Of a stretch of DNA of 64,000 nt, positions 44,578 to 52,560 are shown piece after piece. Position 1 is the first letter of the stretch; each line of letters begins with the position of its first letter. Source of the stretch: Hungatella sp. UBA4396 (GTDB taxonomy: Bacteria; Bacillota; Clostridia; Lachnospirales; Lachnospiraceae); contig DGRE01000055.1 in the NCBI GenBank assembly GCA_002389905.1, positions 1 through 64,000 on the forward strand, read 5' to 3'. The notes beneath the pieces were generated by a model that made no database searches, was not told the DNA's origin, and saw only the letters and a list, made by a program, of their open reading frames with translations. The position numbers and the translations under genes are program-made.

Positions 44578-44620
44578 AAGTGCAAGGATTTGAGGAAATA
44601 TACTTAAAATCCTTGCACTT
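44578..44620. other. 14-bp stem-loop in the mmsA-tktA gap
   Basis: AAGTGCAAGGATTT (44578..44591) and AAATCCTTGCACTT (44607..44620) pair perfectly around 15 bases. No T run follows on the minus strand. It could tune transcript levels or stability between mmsA and the transketolase genes. Confidence 0.6.
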
Positions 44621-44706
44621 AGCGCCCGGGGCGTTTGTCCCTAAGCACTTCAAGCTATTATCAAATATATCTGATTTGCAATTAACATTCTATGTAGCGG
44701 CTATCC

Positions 44707-46209
44707 TTATATGGTTCCATCCCATGTTGATACTTCGGTCTGATGGATCTCTTCTTCATCAAACCAATGACTCGTTACTACTTTCGTTTCTGTATAGAAA
44801 CGGTAGCCGTCTTTTCCAAGGCAGTGTAAATCGCCTATAAAAGATTTCTTGTGTCCCGAGAATGGGAATACGCCTACAGGAACAGGAATACCAACATTGA
44901 CACCAACCATGCCGCCATCTGTGTATCTCGCAAATTTTCTTGCATAATATCCGTTTTGCGTAAATATAACAGAACCATTTGCAAATTCATTGTGATTCAT
45001 AAGAGCCAAACCTTCATCAAAGTTTTTCACACGTTTGATACAAAGTACGGGACCAAATATTTCTTTGTCTCCAATTGTCATATCCGGTTTGATGTGGTCT
45101 AAAATAGTTGGCCCGATATAGAATCCATTCTCGAAACCTTCCACCTTCACACCTCTTCCGTCTAACGCAAGCACAGCACCTTCTTCCAAACCTTTTTCTA
45201 TCCAGGAAAGTACGGATTTCATATGAGGCTCATTGATTACAGGACCCATGTTTGATTCTTTATCATAGGCAGGACCCACTTTTATTTTAGAGGCCAAATT
45301 CACAATTTCTGCTACCAGTTCATCCGCAATTGCTTCTTCCACAACCACTACAGGCAATGCCATACATCTCTCTCCGGCACATCCAAATGATGCATTGATG
45401 ATACCTGCGGCCGTCCTCTTAATAGGCGCATCTTTTAAAACTAAGGCATGATTCTTTGCTTCGCACAAAGCCTGCACTCTTTTTCCGCTGGCTGCTGCCG
45501 TGGAATAAATATGCATCCCCACGCTTGTAGAACCGACGAAACTGATACCTTTGATGTCTTCATGTTTTAAAAAGATTTCTGCTTCGTTTCTTGAACAAGT
45601 TACAATATTAAGTACTCCGTCAGGTAATCCGGCCTCTTTATATAATTCAGCAATCCTCATACACGTCTGGGGTGTAAATGTAGCCGCTTTTAATACGATT
45701 GTATTACCGCAGGCGATACACATAGGTGTCATCCAGCCCATCGGAATCATTGCCGGAAAGTTGAAAGGAACGATTCCCGCGAATACACCCAACGGCTCTC
45801 TGTATAATACAGTGTCATATCCGGAAGATGCATCCATAAGGCTTTCACCCATCATAAGAGATGGCGCTGCGATTGCTTGTTCCGTACCCTCCTTTGCCTT
45901 TAAAACATCTCCCTTTGCTTCATCCAGGGTCTTTCCATTTTCTGTAGCCACGAGATGCGCTAATTCATCCATGTGCTCAATCAGTAAGTCACGTAATTTA
46001 TATAAAATCTGCACTCTCTTGATAACCGGAGTACCGGACCAACCGGGATAGGCTGCTTTTGCCGCAGCTATTGCATCTTCAACCTCCTGTGCTGTACAAG
46101 TCGGAACTTGCGCAATCACCTCTCCCGTACTTGGGTCAAACGCATCCAAATATTTTGTTGTTTTTGATTCTTTAAACTCTCCATTGATAAAATACGGTAA
46201 TCTTTTCAT
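44707..46209 (-). CDS. mmsA: CoA-acylating (methyl)malonate-semialdehyde dehydrogenase
   Basis: Aldehyde dehydrogenase of 500 residues of the MmsA/IolA type. The catalytic Cys is in the typical FGCAGERCMAL, and the end PFSGHKKSFIGDLHCLGKDG is diagnostic of this subfamily. It oxidises malonate semialdehyde or methylmalonate semialdehyde with CoA to acetyl- or propionyl-CoA with release of CO2. The ATG at 46209 begins the conserved YFINGEF region; an ATG 18 codons earlier is also in frame. First gene of the pathway operon after the LysR gene. The presence of this subtype, not a sulfoacetaldehyde enzyme, points to a carboxylated C3 semialdehyde as product. Confidence 0.9.
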   Translation of the reverse strand: MKRLPYFINGEFKESKTTKYLDAFDPSTGEVIAQVPTCTAQEVEDAIAAAKAAYPGWSGTPVIKRVQILYKLRDLLIEHMDELAHLVATENGKTLDEAKGDVLKAKEGTEQAIAAPSLMMGESLMDASSGYDTVLYREPLGVFAGIVPFNFPAMIPMGWMTPMCIACGNTIVLKAATFTPQTCMRIAELYKEAGLPDGVLNIVTCSRNEAEIFLKHEDIKGISFVGSTSVGMHIYSTAAASGKRVQALCEAKNHALVLKDAPIKRTAAGIINASFGCAGERCMALPVVVVEEAIADELVAEIVNLASKIKVGPAYDKESNMGPVINEPHMKSVLSWIEKGLEEGAVLALDGRGVKVEGFENGFYIGPTILDHIKPDMTIGDKEIFGPVLCIKRVKNFDEGLALMNHNEFANGSVIFTQNGYYARKFARYTDGGMVGVNVGIPVPVGVFPFSGHKKSFIGDLHCLGKDGYRFYTETKVVTSHWFDEEEIHQTEVSTWDGTI

Positions 46210-46287
46210 TGATATACAAAGCCATTCCCTTCCGCCCTTGGGCAACTTATAGTCAGTAATCACAAAATTTTAATTGCAAAAATAAAA

Positions 46288-46324
46288 AAAGTTTTGTGTT
46301 AAACTTAATTTAGCACAAAACTTT
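46288..46324 (-). terminator. terminator between the LysR gene and mmsA; possible attenuator
   Basis: AAAGTTTTGTG and CACAAAACTTT form a perfect 11-bp stem with a 15-base loop. On the minus strand it is followed by TTTTTATTTTT, a classic terminator. It lies downstream of a good promoter at 46355..46382, so it could also end a short leader before mmsA. Confidence 0.8.
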
Positions 46325-46354
46325 CTTTGTTTCCAATACTTAATTTATCATAAA

Positions 46355-46382
46355 TTTATAATAAATTTGTTATCATTGGCAA
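46355..46382 (-). promoter_or_regulatory. possible promoter of mmsA within LysR-gene downstream region
   Basis: On the minus strand TTGCCA, 16 bases, TATAAA, just downstream of the LysR stop. The adjacent AT-rich dyad near 46341..46370 fits the T-N11-A type site of LysR regulators. The predicted start is 46348, upstream of the terminator hairpin. Confidence 0.45.
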
Positions 46383-46402
46383 AACATGTGCATTTGCATT
46401 AG

Positions 46403-47299
46403 CTAAAAGCACGGTTCATCGTTGTCGGAATTTTCAAAATAGCGGATCAAATAGTCCCTGAAGTTCTTAGCGGACGAAGACAAATATTCATCTTCCCGCC
46501 ACGTCAAGTTTAAATAGCTGTAACACCTGGGAAATGCAACAGGAAGTAAAGAAACATTATCACCGCCCAATACTTTGCCCCAAGTAATAGAAGGGGTAAA
46601 GGAAACTCCCAGCCCTTTTTCAATAAAATTTTTTACCGTTTCCGGACTATTACTTTCTAAAATAATTTTTGGCTTAAAGTTCACCATTTCACAATAAAAG
46701 TCAGTTATCGTACGGATACTTTTGCCTTTTTGCAAGCAGATAAAATCTAATTCAGATAAGTCATGCAAATTTATTGCTTCTTGCTTTGATAAGGGATTGC
46801 TTTTAGGCAGGGCAACTAAAATTTCTTCTCTAAACAATGAACATGCGCAAGGATGATCGAATATCGGATGAGCAGTAGAGTATAAAAACAAATCATGGGC
46901 GGCATTTGATGCCGTTTTATAATCCCCATGCAAAATTTTGAATTTAGTCGTTGGGTAAATTTTGTTAAATTCCATTATAATTTCAGGAAGTATTTTTGAT
47001 GCCGATGACAGCGAAATAATGACTGTGGTGTCAAATTCTTTTTTACTCTCCTCAATATCTGTAGTAATACCGTCAAGCTCCTTAAAAACCCTGTTTGTTC
47101 GTTCTAACAGTATTTTGCCATACGTATTCAGCTTAATGTACTTGCCTACCCGGTCAAAAACCGCCACACCCAATTCAGTTTCTAAATTATTGATTGTCCG
47201 GCTCAATGAAGGCTGCGCAATATGAAGTTCATTAGCAGCCTTAGTGAAATGTTCCAATTCCGCAATTTTTTTAAAATACAGTAATGATTGGATATCCAT
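46403..47299 (-). CDS. LysR-family transcriptional regulator
   Basis: Regulator of 298 residues. N-terminal winged helix DIQSLLYFKKIAELEHFTKAANELHIAQPSLSRTINNLE region (positions 2-40) is canonical; the rest is a periplasmic-binding-like effector domain. It lies on the same strand directly upstream of mmsA and the pathway operon. It probably activates those genes when the substrate or an intermediate is present. LysR regulators often sense small organic acids, in agreement with the anion transporter. Confidence 0.9.
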   Translation of the reverse strand: MDIQSLLYFKKIAELEHFTKAANELHIAQPSLSRTINNLETELGVAVFDRVGKYIKLNTYGKILLERTNRVFKELDGITTDIEESKKEFDTTVIISLSSASKILPEIIMEFNKIYPTTKFKILHGDYKTASNAAHDLFLYSTAHPIFDHPCACSLFREEILVALPKSNPLSKQEAINLHDLSELDFICLQKGKSIRTITDFYCEMVNFKPKIILESNSPETVKNFIEKGLGVSFTPSITWGKVLGGDNVSLLPVAFPRCYSYLNLTWREDEYLSSSAKNFRDYLIRYFENSDNDEPCF

Positions 47300-48061
47300 A
47301 TTTACGCCCTTTCATGTTTCACAGTACTGTAAAGTTTTACAGCCCTATTTTTATTTAAAACCTTATATTTTCAAAGGTTACACCACTTTTTAAATAAAAA
47401 CTCAAACTTCCCACACTAAAAGTGGGATTGTTTCTTGAAAAATCAATACTTTAGCTTCCAACAGTTACATCTGCGGAGAACAGATAGTTTAACCTGACTG
47501 CTCTTTTTAATCATGGTAATGGTGTCCAGAAAAGGATTTTCAATCGGACCAGCCTATAGGCAGCATACGGTATCCACGCTTATATTTCATTGAGCAATGG
47601 TCAAATACCTATGCCAGCAGTTCCGTTTTCTTAGAACGGGAGCTGTCAAAGAGGCTGTCAGCTACGATAAAAACATCCTTGCGGTCTTGAGAAGTTAATG
47701 GATTCGGACATCAATGGCTTCATGAAGCCATTGATGATTCTTGCAGAAAGCAACGCAGTGAAACGCTGCCAGTTGATTTTGGTGCAATTAAGGAAACGAT
47801 AGACAGTGTCGTTGAAGTATATTTCTTCAAAAGTGCCGTTTTTTTTCTGCATATACATACTTCTGTCAGAGAAGACAAGGCAAAGCTGGTAATGGAAAAT
47901 GTCCATGACCGGAATCTAAGGGTGTATCCGGCTGAGAATTCCAATCCTCTGCCGGATGCACTACTAGATTATGTACAATTTTCACAATTTATAGTTTACT
48001 ACAATATTCGGAATGTTTCAATATAAACATTTAATAACAGAAAAGAACCAGAAATGAATTT
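47300..48061. other. gene-free gap between LysR gene and second transketolase
   Basis: Apart from the IS4-like relic, these 760 bases are AT-rich and contain no credible gene. The LysR gene's own promoter must lie at its right edge near 47300-47400. Nothing conserved is visible in 47400-47520 or 47945-48061. Confidence 0.5.
47521..47944 (-). pseudogene. degenerate IS4-family transposase fragment
   Basis: Read on the minus strand in two or more frames, the segment gives IS4-like transposase pieces in order: FNDTVYRFLNCTKINWQRF, LLSARIINGFMKPL, then DVFIVADSLFDSSRSKKTEL, VFDHCSMKYKRGYRML and GWSD. The pieces are broken by frameshifts and stop codons, including one directly after TELLA. The C-terminal part of the DDE domain is missing. 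A dead relic of transposition between two metabolic units. Confidence 0.65.
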
Positions 48062-49024
48062 TTAAAATCCTCTGACAAATTCCAGCACCTGCCGGTATAT
48101 TCCCATTTCATCCAGCTGATATTTCTGCAATAATTCCTTTGCCGGTCCGGACTCACCAAACACATCCTGGATTCCTATTTTCTTTACCGGAACCGGGCAC
48201 TCCCTGCATACGGCATCACAGACAGCGCTTCCCAGTCCGCCGACTGTCGAATGCTCTTCAACCGTGACAATCTTCCCGGTCTCCCTGGCGGCCTTGCAGA
48301 CAAGCTCCTCATCAAGCGGCTTAATGGTATGTATATTGATGACTCTGGCAGAAATCCCATCAGATTCCAATCGTTTTGCTGCGGCAAGGGTTTCCGGCAC
48401 TTCAAGCCCGGTGGCAATCAAGGTCACATCCGTTCCCTCACGGAGCACAATTCCCTTTCCCAACTCAAAGGTATAATCCGGCCTATCATTGATTACAGGA
48501 ACTGCCAGACGTCCAAACCGCATATAAACCGGTCCGTCATATTCAGCCGCTGCCTTTACTGCTGCCTTTGCCTCTATGTCATCTGACGGGCAGAGTACAA
48601 CCATCCCTGGTATCGTCCTCATTAAAGCAATATCCTCGTTACACTGATGGGTAGCCCCATCCTCACCGACAGAGATACCTGCATGGGTAGCCCCAATTTT
48701 TACATTTAAGTAAGGATAACCAATGGAATTTCTGACCTGCTCAAAGGCCCTGCCTGCTGCAAACATGGCAAAGGTGCTTGCAAACGGTATCTTGCCAGCA
48801 GCGGCAAGACCGGCGGCAATCCCCATCATATTGCACTCTGCAATCCCGCAGTCTACATGGCGCTCCGGAAATGCCTTTTTAAAGATTCCGGTCTTTGTGG
48901 CCGCAGCCAGGTCTGCATCCAATACGATGATTCTCTCTTTTACCGCTCCCAGTTCCACCAATGCATTGCCATAGCTTTCCCTGGTGGCAATCTTCTTTAC
49001 TGCCATTTCCCTTATCTCCGGCAT
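48062..49024 (-). CDS. transketolase, C-terminal subunit (copy B)
   Basis: C-terminal half of a second split transketolase, 320 residues. HVDCGIAECNMMGIAAGLA carries the catalytic glutamate; VEEHSTVGGLGSAVCDAV closes the domain. Its start overlaps the N-terminal subunit by 13 bases; an ATG six codons on (MAVKKIATRES) has the better ribosome site. Placed in a unit with a transaldolase, so it probably serves the pentose phosphate pathway. Confidence 0.92.
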   Translation of the reverse strand: MPEIREMAVKKIATRESYGNALVELGAVKERIIVLDADLAAATKTGIFKKAFPERHVDCGIAECNMMGIAAGLAAAGKIPFASTFAMFAAGRAFEQVRNSIGYPYLNVKIGATHAGISVGEDGATHQCNEDIALMRTIPGMVVLCPSDDIEAKAAVKAAAEYDGPVYMRFGRLAVPVINDRPDYTFELGKGIVLREGTDVTLIATGLEVPETLAAAKRLESDGISARVINIHTIKPLDEELVCKAARETGKIVTVEEHSTVGGLGSAVCDAVCRECPVPVKKIGIQDVFGESGPAKELLQKYQLDEMGIYRQVLEFVRGF

Positions 49025-49851
49025 AGCGCTTCACCTGCTTTCTCCAAATCTGCCATCGCAATTTCATACTGCCCGTCATCGGGCGCTGTCCCATGCCATG
49101 CCACAGAACCTTCCATGAAAGAAACACCCTTGCCTTTAAAGGTTTTGGCGATGATGGCTGTCGGCATCCCCTTGGTCTGCCTTGCTTCCTCAAACGCGCT
49201 CTCAATCTGTGCAAAATCATGGCCGTCAATATTGATCACATGGAAATTAAAAGCCTCAAACTTTTTGTCAATAGGATAAGGGGAGCAGACATCATCGATG
49301 GGACCATCAATCTGAAGCCCATTATTATCCACAATAACCACCAGATTATCCAGCTTTCTATGACCGGCAAACATTGCTGCCTCCCAGACCTGCCCCTCTT
49401 CTATCTCCCCGTCGCCAAGGAGGGTATACACCCGGTATGATTCTTTGCTGAGCTTTGCAGAAAGAGCCATTCCCACCGCTGCCGAAACTCCCTGCCCCAA
49501 AGAACCGCTGGACATATCCACCCCCGGAATATGCTTTCTGTCCGGATGACCTTGTAAGTAGGAGCCGGTATGGCGCAGGGTCTTTAAATCCTCCACCGGG
49601 AAAAATCCCCGGTGGGCCAGAGTTGAATAATATCCCGGTGCCACATGGCCTTTAGACAGCACAAACCGGTCCCTGCCTTCTTTTGCCGGATGTTCCGGAT
49701 CAATATTCATCTCCCGGAAATAAAGCCAGGTAAATAAATCTGCCGCCGACAGCGAACCGCCGGGATGACCGGATTTTGCACTATGTACCGCCGTCACAAT
49801 TCCCTTTCGGATTTCATTTGCCGTTTTTTCCAATTCCAGATAATTTCCCAT
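49012..49851 (-). CDS. transketolase, N-terminal subunit (copy B)
   Basis: N-terminal half of the second split transketolase, 279 residues, starting MGNYLELEKTANEIRKG behind GGGAGGAG. ThDP motif GDGEIEEGQVWEAAMFAGHRK. An in-frame ATG 20 codons upstream overlaps the transaldolase gene and is less likely. Forms the active enzyme with the subunit encoded next. The same gene order (N then C) as copy A suggests an ancient duplication. Confidence 0.92.
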   Translation of the reverse strand: MGNYLELEKTANEIRKGIVTAVHSAKSGHPGGSLSAADLFTWLYFREMNIDPEHPAKEGRDRFVLSKGHVAPGYYSTLAHRGFFPVEDLKTLRHTGSYLQGHPDRKHIPGVDMSSGSLGQGVSAAVGMALSAKLSKESYRVYTLLGDGEIEEGQVWEAAMFAGHRKLDNLVVIVDNNGLQIDGPIDDVCSPYPIDKKFEAFNFHVINIDGHDFAQIESAFEEARQTKGMPTAIIAKTFKGKGVSFMEGSVAWHGTAPDDGQYEIAMADLEKAGEALCRR

Positions 49852-49867
49852 CTTCTCTCCTCCCAGC

Positions 49868-50521
49868 TTACTCTCCAAAGACAGCACGATAATCCGCCTG
49901 GAATTTTGCAATTCCCTGATCGGTCAGGGGATGCTTCGTCATCTGCTCCAATACGCCATAGGGAACCGTGGCGATATCCGCCCCGGCAAGGGCACAGTCA
50001 ATCACATGAATGGGGTTGCGCACACTGGCGGCAATAATCTCTGTTTCAATCCCTGAGATGCGGAACATATCTGCAATCGTCCGGATTAAATCCATTCCCG
50101 GCTGGGAAATATCATCAAGGCGTCCCAGAAATGGTGACACATAAGCAGCACCCGCCCGAGCTGCCAGCAACGCCTGGGCTGCACTGAAAACCAGGGTTAC
50201 ATTCGTTTTGATTCCCTCGGCAGTCAAAACCTTTACCGCCTTTAAGCCTTCCACTGTCATGGGAATTTTGACAACCATGTTGGGATGGATTGTTGCAATC
50301 TCACGTCCTTCTTTAATCATTTCCTCAGCATCTGTAGTCGTAGCCTTTACTTCCCCGCTGATTGGTCCGTCTACAATTGAGGTGATTTCCTGAATTACCT
50401 CCACAAAGTCTCTGCCTTCCTTTGCGATCAGTGACGGATTTGTCGTTACCCCGCAGATAATACCCATATCATTTGCCTTTTTGATATCCTCTACCTTCGC
50501 TGTGTCAACAAAAAATTTCAT
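49868..50521 (-). CDS. tal: transaldolase of the fructose-6-phosphate aldolase type
   Basis: Small transaldolase of 217 residues (TalC/FSA type). N-terminal MKFFVDTAKVEDIKKA; GVTTNPSLIAKEG; the Schiff-base lysine lies in HPNMVVKIPMT. Transfers a dihydroxyacetone unit between sugar phosphates; some family members act as fructose-6-phosphate aldolase. It leads the unit of tal and the split transketolase, together the non-oxidative pentose phosphate branch. Confidence 0.93.
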   Translation of the reverse strand: MKFFVDTAKVEDIKKANDMGIICGVTTNPSLIAKEGRDFVEVIQEITSIVDGPISGEVKATTTDAEEMIKEGREIATIHPNMVVKIPMTVEGLKAVKVLTAEGIKTNVTLVFSAAQALLAARAGAAYVSPFLGRLDDISQPGMDLIRTIADMFRISGIETEIIAASVRNPIHVIDCALAGADIATVPYGVLEQMTKHPLTDQGIAKFQADYRAVFGE

Positions 50522-50548
50522 CTTCTTTTTCCTTTCATTCGCCTTAAT

Positions 50549-50642
50549 GTTATTTTCATTTTATGTATTAATTCATTTAATAAATACATTCTATTAAACA
50601 ATAACATTTTTTATGAAAATGTCAATAGGTTATTTTCATTTT
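50549..50642 (-). promoter_or_regulatory. tal operon promoter with paired repressor-type repeats
   Basis: The 14-mer GTTATTTTCATTTT occurs at 50549..50562 and again at 50629..50642, exactly 80 bases apart. On the minus strand TTGACA and TATTGT (50598..50625) lie 16 bases apart between them. One copy directly abuts the minus-35; the other is downstream of the start. They are likely operators for the adjacent ROK regulator. Confidence 0.6.
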
Positions 50643-50653
50643 CTGAATCGGAC

Positions 50654-50714
50654 AAGCAAAAAAACAGCATCAAAGTCATCTTTCGCGCAAACGTTCCATG
50701 ACTTCAATGCTGTT
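50654..50714 (-). terminator. intrinsic terminator of the ROK gene
   Basis: AACAGCATTGAAGTCAT pairs with ATGACTTTGATGCTGTT (15 of 17 positions), and seven T residues follow on the minus strand. It lies 19 bases after the ROK stop. Confidence 0.85.
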
Positions 50715-50732
50715 TCAGCATAGTTCTAATAT

Positions 50733-51932
50733 TCAATTCTGTATAAACTGTCCCGGGCTGTCAAAGACCCTGTCAATTGCCACGATAGCCCCGCCGGTTA
50801 AGATGGGGTCACCCTGATATGTGCTGATGGAAAGGGTAAGCTCCTCCCAGACATCCGGCAGAATCCCTTTCTGCACCGTCTCCCGCACAGTCTGCTCCAT
50901 TAATTCCGGATTTGGGCGTGCCATATCGTCACCGATAATAATCCGGTCCGGATTAATCACATTGACAATGTTTATGATTCCCACGCCAAGGCTCTCGCAT
51001 GCCCTGCGGTAATGCTCTGTATAGACTGTATCACCGCTACTGATTCCCTGCTCCAAATCCTCAAAGTTACAGCCTTCCATGCCGGCCCGCTCTCCATACA
51101 CTGCCTTTACAAGCTCCAGCGAGGAAGCGTAGCGTTCCAGGCAGCCTCTGTTTCCGCAGGCACACGGCTTCCCGTTTCTGTCTATGGTCATATGCCCAAT
51201 CTCACCTGCTGTCCCCAACGTTCCTTCGTAGATTCTGCCATTCATCACGATTCCTGCACCAATCCCCTGACCGGCGGCAATGTAAACCAGAATGTCATCA
51301 TGATAGGCGTCCTTCAAATCCCACATATGGGCATAGGCTCCGGCATTTGCATTGTGTTCTAAGAACACCGGGATATCCATCTCCCTGTCAAAAAAAGCTT
51401 TCAAATCAATATCTTTCCATATATCCGCACCCGTTATCAATGCAATACGGTTTTTCTTTGCGATAAAAGGCCCCGGTACTGCAAGCCCCGCGGCCAGCAC
51501 AGTGTCCTTTCCATGCTGCTGAATCATCAGGCGCATCCGCCCCGCAATCTGATTTAAGATTTCTTCCGCACCGGGCTGTTTTTCCGGCTCAAAATCAACG
51601 CGCTCCTTCACAATCTCCTTACCCGTCAAATCAAACAGTCCCACACTGTAATGCTTTCTCGCAAGCCGCACGCCAATGACGCGGTAGCCGTCAGGATTGA
51701 TAGACACTCCAATCGACCGGCGCCCTTTGCTGCCATTTAAGAAACCAACCTCCTTTACAATTCCCCAATTCAGGAAATCTTTCATGATGTTTGTCACAGT
51801 CGCCTGTTTGAGTCCTGTAAGTGCCGCCAGATGTGCCCTGGAGCATACGCCTTCTCTTCTTAAACTTTTTAAAAGGAGAGACCGATTCATCTCCTGTGTC
51901 ACATCCTGGTTAATCCCCCGGTTCTGATTCAT
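50733..51932 (-). CDS. ROK-family transcriptional repressor
   Basis: Regulator of 399 residues. N-terminal winged helix (AHLAALTGLKQATVTNIMKD) is followed by a ROK sugar-kinase-like domain with a zinc site CACGNRGC, ERYASS and AAGQGIGAGIVMNG. Such proteins (XylR/NagC type) bind sugars or sugar phosphates and repress nearby genes. It lies upstream of tal and the transketolase genes, whose promoter carries repeated sites. A few positions in the kinase active site are kept, so residual sugar binding is expected. Confidence 0.9.
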   Translation of the reverse strand: MNQNRGINQDVTQEMNRSLLLKSLRREGVCSRAHLAALTGLKQATVTNIMKDFLNWGIVKEVGFLNGSKGRRSIGVSINPDGYRVIGVRLARKHYSVGLFDLTGKEIVKERVDFEPEKQPGAEEILNQIAGRMRLMIQQHGKDTVLAAGLAVPGPFIAKKNRIALITGADIWKDIDLKAFFDREMDIPVFLEHNANAGAYAHMWDLKDAYHDDILVYIAAGQGIGAGIVMNGRIYEGTLGTAGEIGHMTIDRNGKPCACGNRGCLERYASSLELVKAVYGERAGMEGCNFEDLEQGISSGDTVYTEHYRRACESLGVGIINIVNVINPDRIIIGDDMARPNPELMEQTVRETVQKGILPDVWEELTLSISTYQGDPILTGGAIVAIDRVFDSPGQFIQN

Positions 51933-51990
51933 TCCGTCATCCTCGCCGCTCTATAATATGCATCAGATATAGTTTCTGTCAGCAACTTAT

Positions 51991-52020
51991 ATTATATCAT
52001 GTTTTTTTGATATACGTCAA
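51991..52020 (-). promoter_or_regulatory. promoter of the ROK gene
   Basis: On the minus strand TTGACG, 18 bases, TATAAT, 59 bases before the start codon. Confidence 0.65.
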
Positions 52021-52083
52021 ATATTCCCAATGCTTTCATGTATTTAAGGGATTTGAGGCATTTTCATTCAAGCAGTCTAAAAA

Positions 52084-52111
52084 CAGTTAAAAGCAATATT
52101 GCTTTTAACTG
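52084..52111. terminator. perfect 28-bp palindromic terminator
   Basis: An exact 28-base inverted repeat without spacer, followed by CCCTTTTCTTG on the plus strand. Together with the next hairpin it insulates the ROK gene from the microcompartment operon. Confidence 0.6.
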
Positions 52112-52167
52112 CCCTTTTCTTGCGTTTTATTGTTCGTCTTTAATCACGAAAAGTTTAACGCCAAAAT

Positions 52168-52208
52168 ATAAAATGGTTCTCAAAGCATCGCTCCAAGAAC
52201 CATTTTAT
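52168..52208 (-). terminator. terminator of the microcompartment operon
   Basis: ATAAAATGGTTCT and AGAACCATTTTAT pair perfectly around a 15-base loop, 44 bases after the last stop codon of the operon on the minus strand, with a T-rich tail from the stem itself. Confidence 0.8.
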
Positions 52209-52251
52209 CACTTTACCTCAATTGAAAGACATAAGTGTATTACCCATCAAC

Positions 52252-52548
52252 TTATGAAAGCTGCCTTACAGCCTCCATTGATGCATTTACAGAAGCGGTA
52301 TCCCCCATGACTGCAATGAGGACAATATGCTGGGGGCATGTTCCATTTATCTCTGCCACTTCCACGTCTGCTGTCTTTTCAGCAACATCCATAGCTGCAA
52401 TAATAGAGCCTAATGGTCCCTGAATCAACCCAACCGCTTCAATATTCCCATTTGCCAACCAATCCTTTATCCCCTTGTCATGAACCCTGTTTTTAAGAAG
52501 CGTCATCACGCTCTTTGACGGACGATTGATAATTGTAAAAGACAGCAT
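52252..52548 (-). CDS. BMC-domain shell protein, PduU/GrpU-like
   Basis: A single-domain microcompartment shell protein of 98 residues: NIEAVGLIQGPLGSIIAAMDVA is a variant BMC core, and the C-terminal half is permuted-looking as in PduU. A cysteine at position 71 lies in NGTCPQH, at the position of a hexamer pore loop. In GrpU-type shell proteins of glycyl-radical compartments a pore cysteine binds an Fe-S cluster, so the same is possible here. Last gene of the operon, directly after the activase gene (12 bases). Confidence 0.8.
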   Translation of the reverse strand: MLSFTIINRPSKSVMTLLKNRVHDKGIKDWLANGNIEAVGLIQGPLGSIIAAMDVAEKTADVEVAEINGTCPQHIVLIAVMGDTASVNASMEAVRQLS

Positions 52549-52560
52549 ATCTGATCTCCC

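Larger units (their letters stand above)
51933..52251. other. gap between ROK gene and microcompartment operon
   Basis: No gene is visible. The region holds the ROK promoter at its left side and two hairpins (52084..52111 and 52168..52208) that end the neighbouring transcripts. Confidence 0.6.

Noticed and set aside
40217..46209. Canonical myo-inositol operon, because of the IolD-like and IolA/MmsA-like genes
   Set aside because: IolG, IolE, IolB, IolC and IolJ are missing, and transketolase and molybdenum hydroxylase genes are not part of that pathway.
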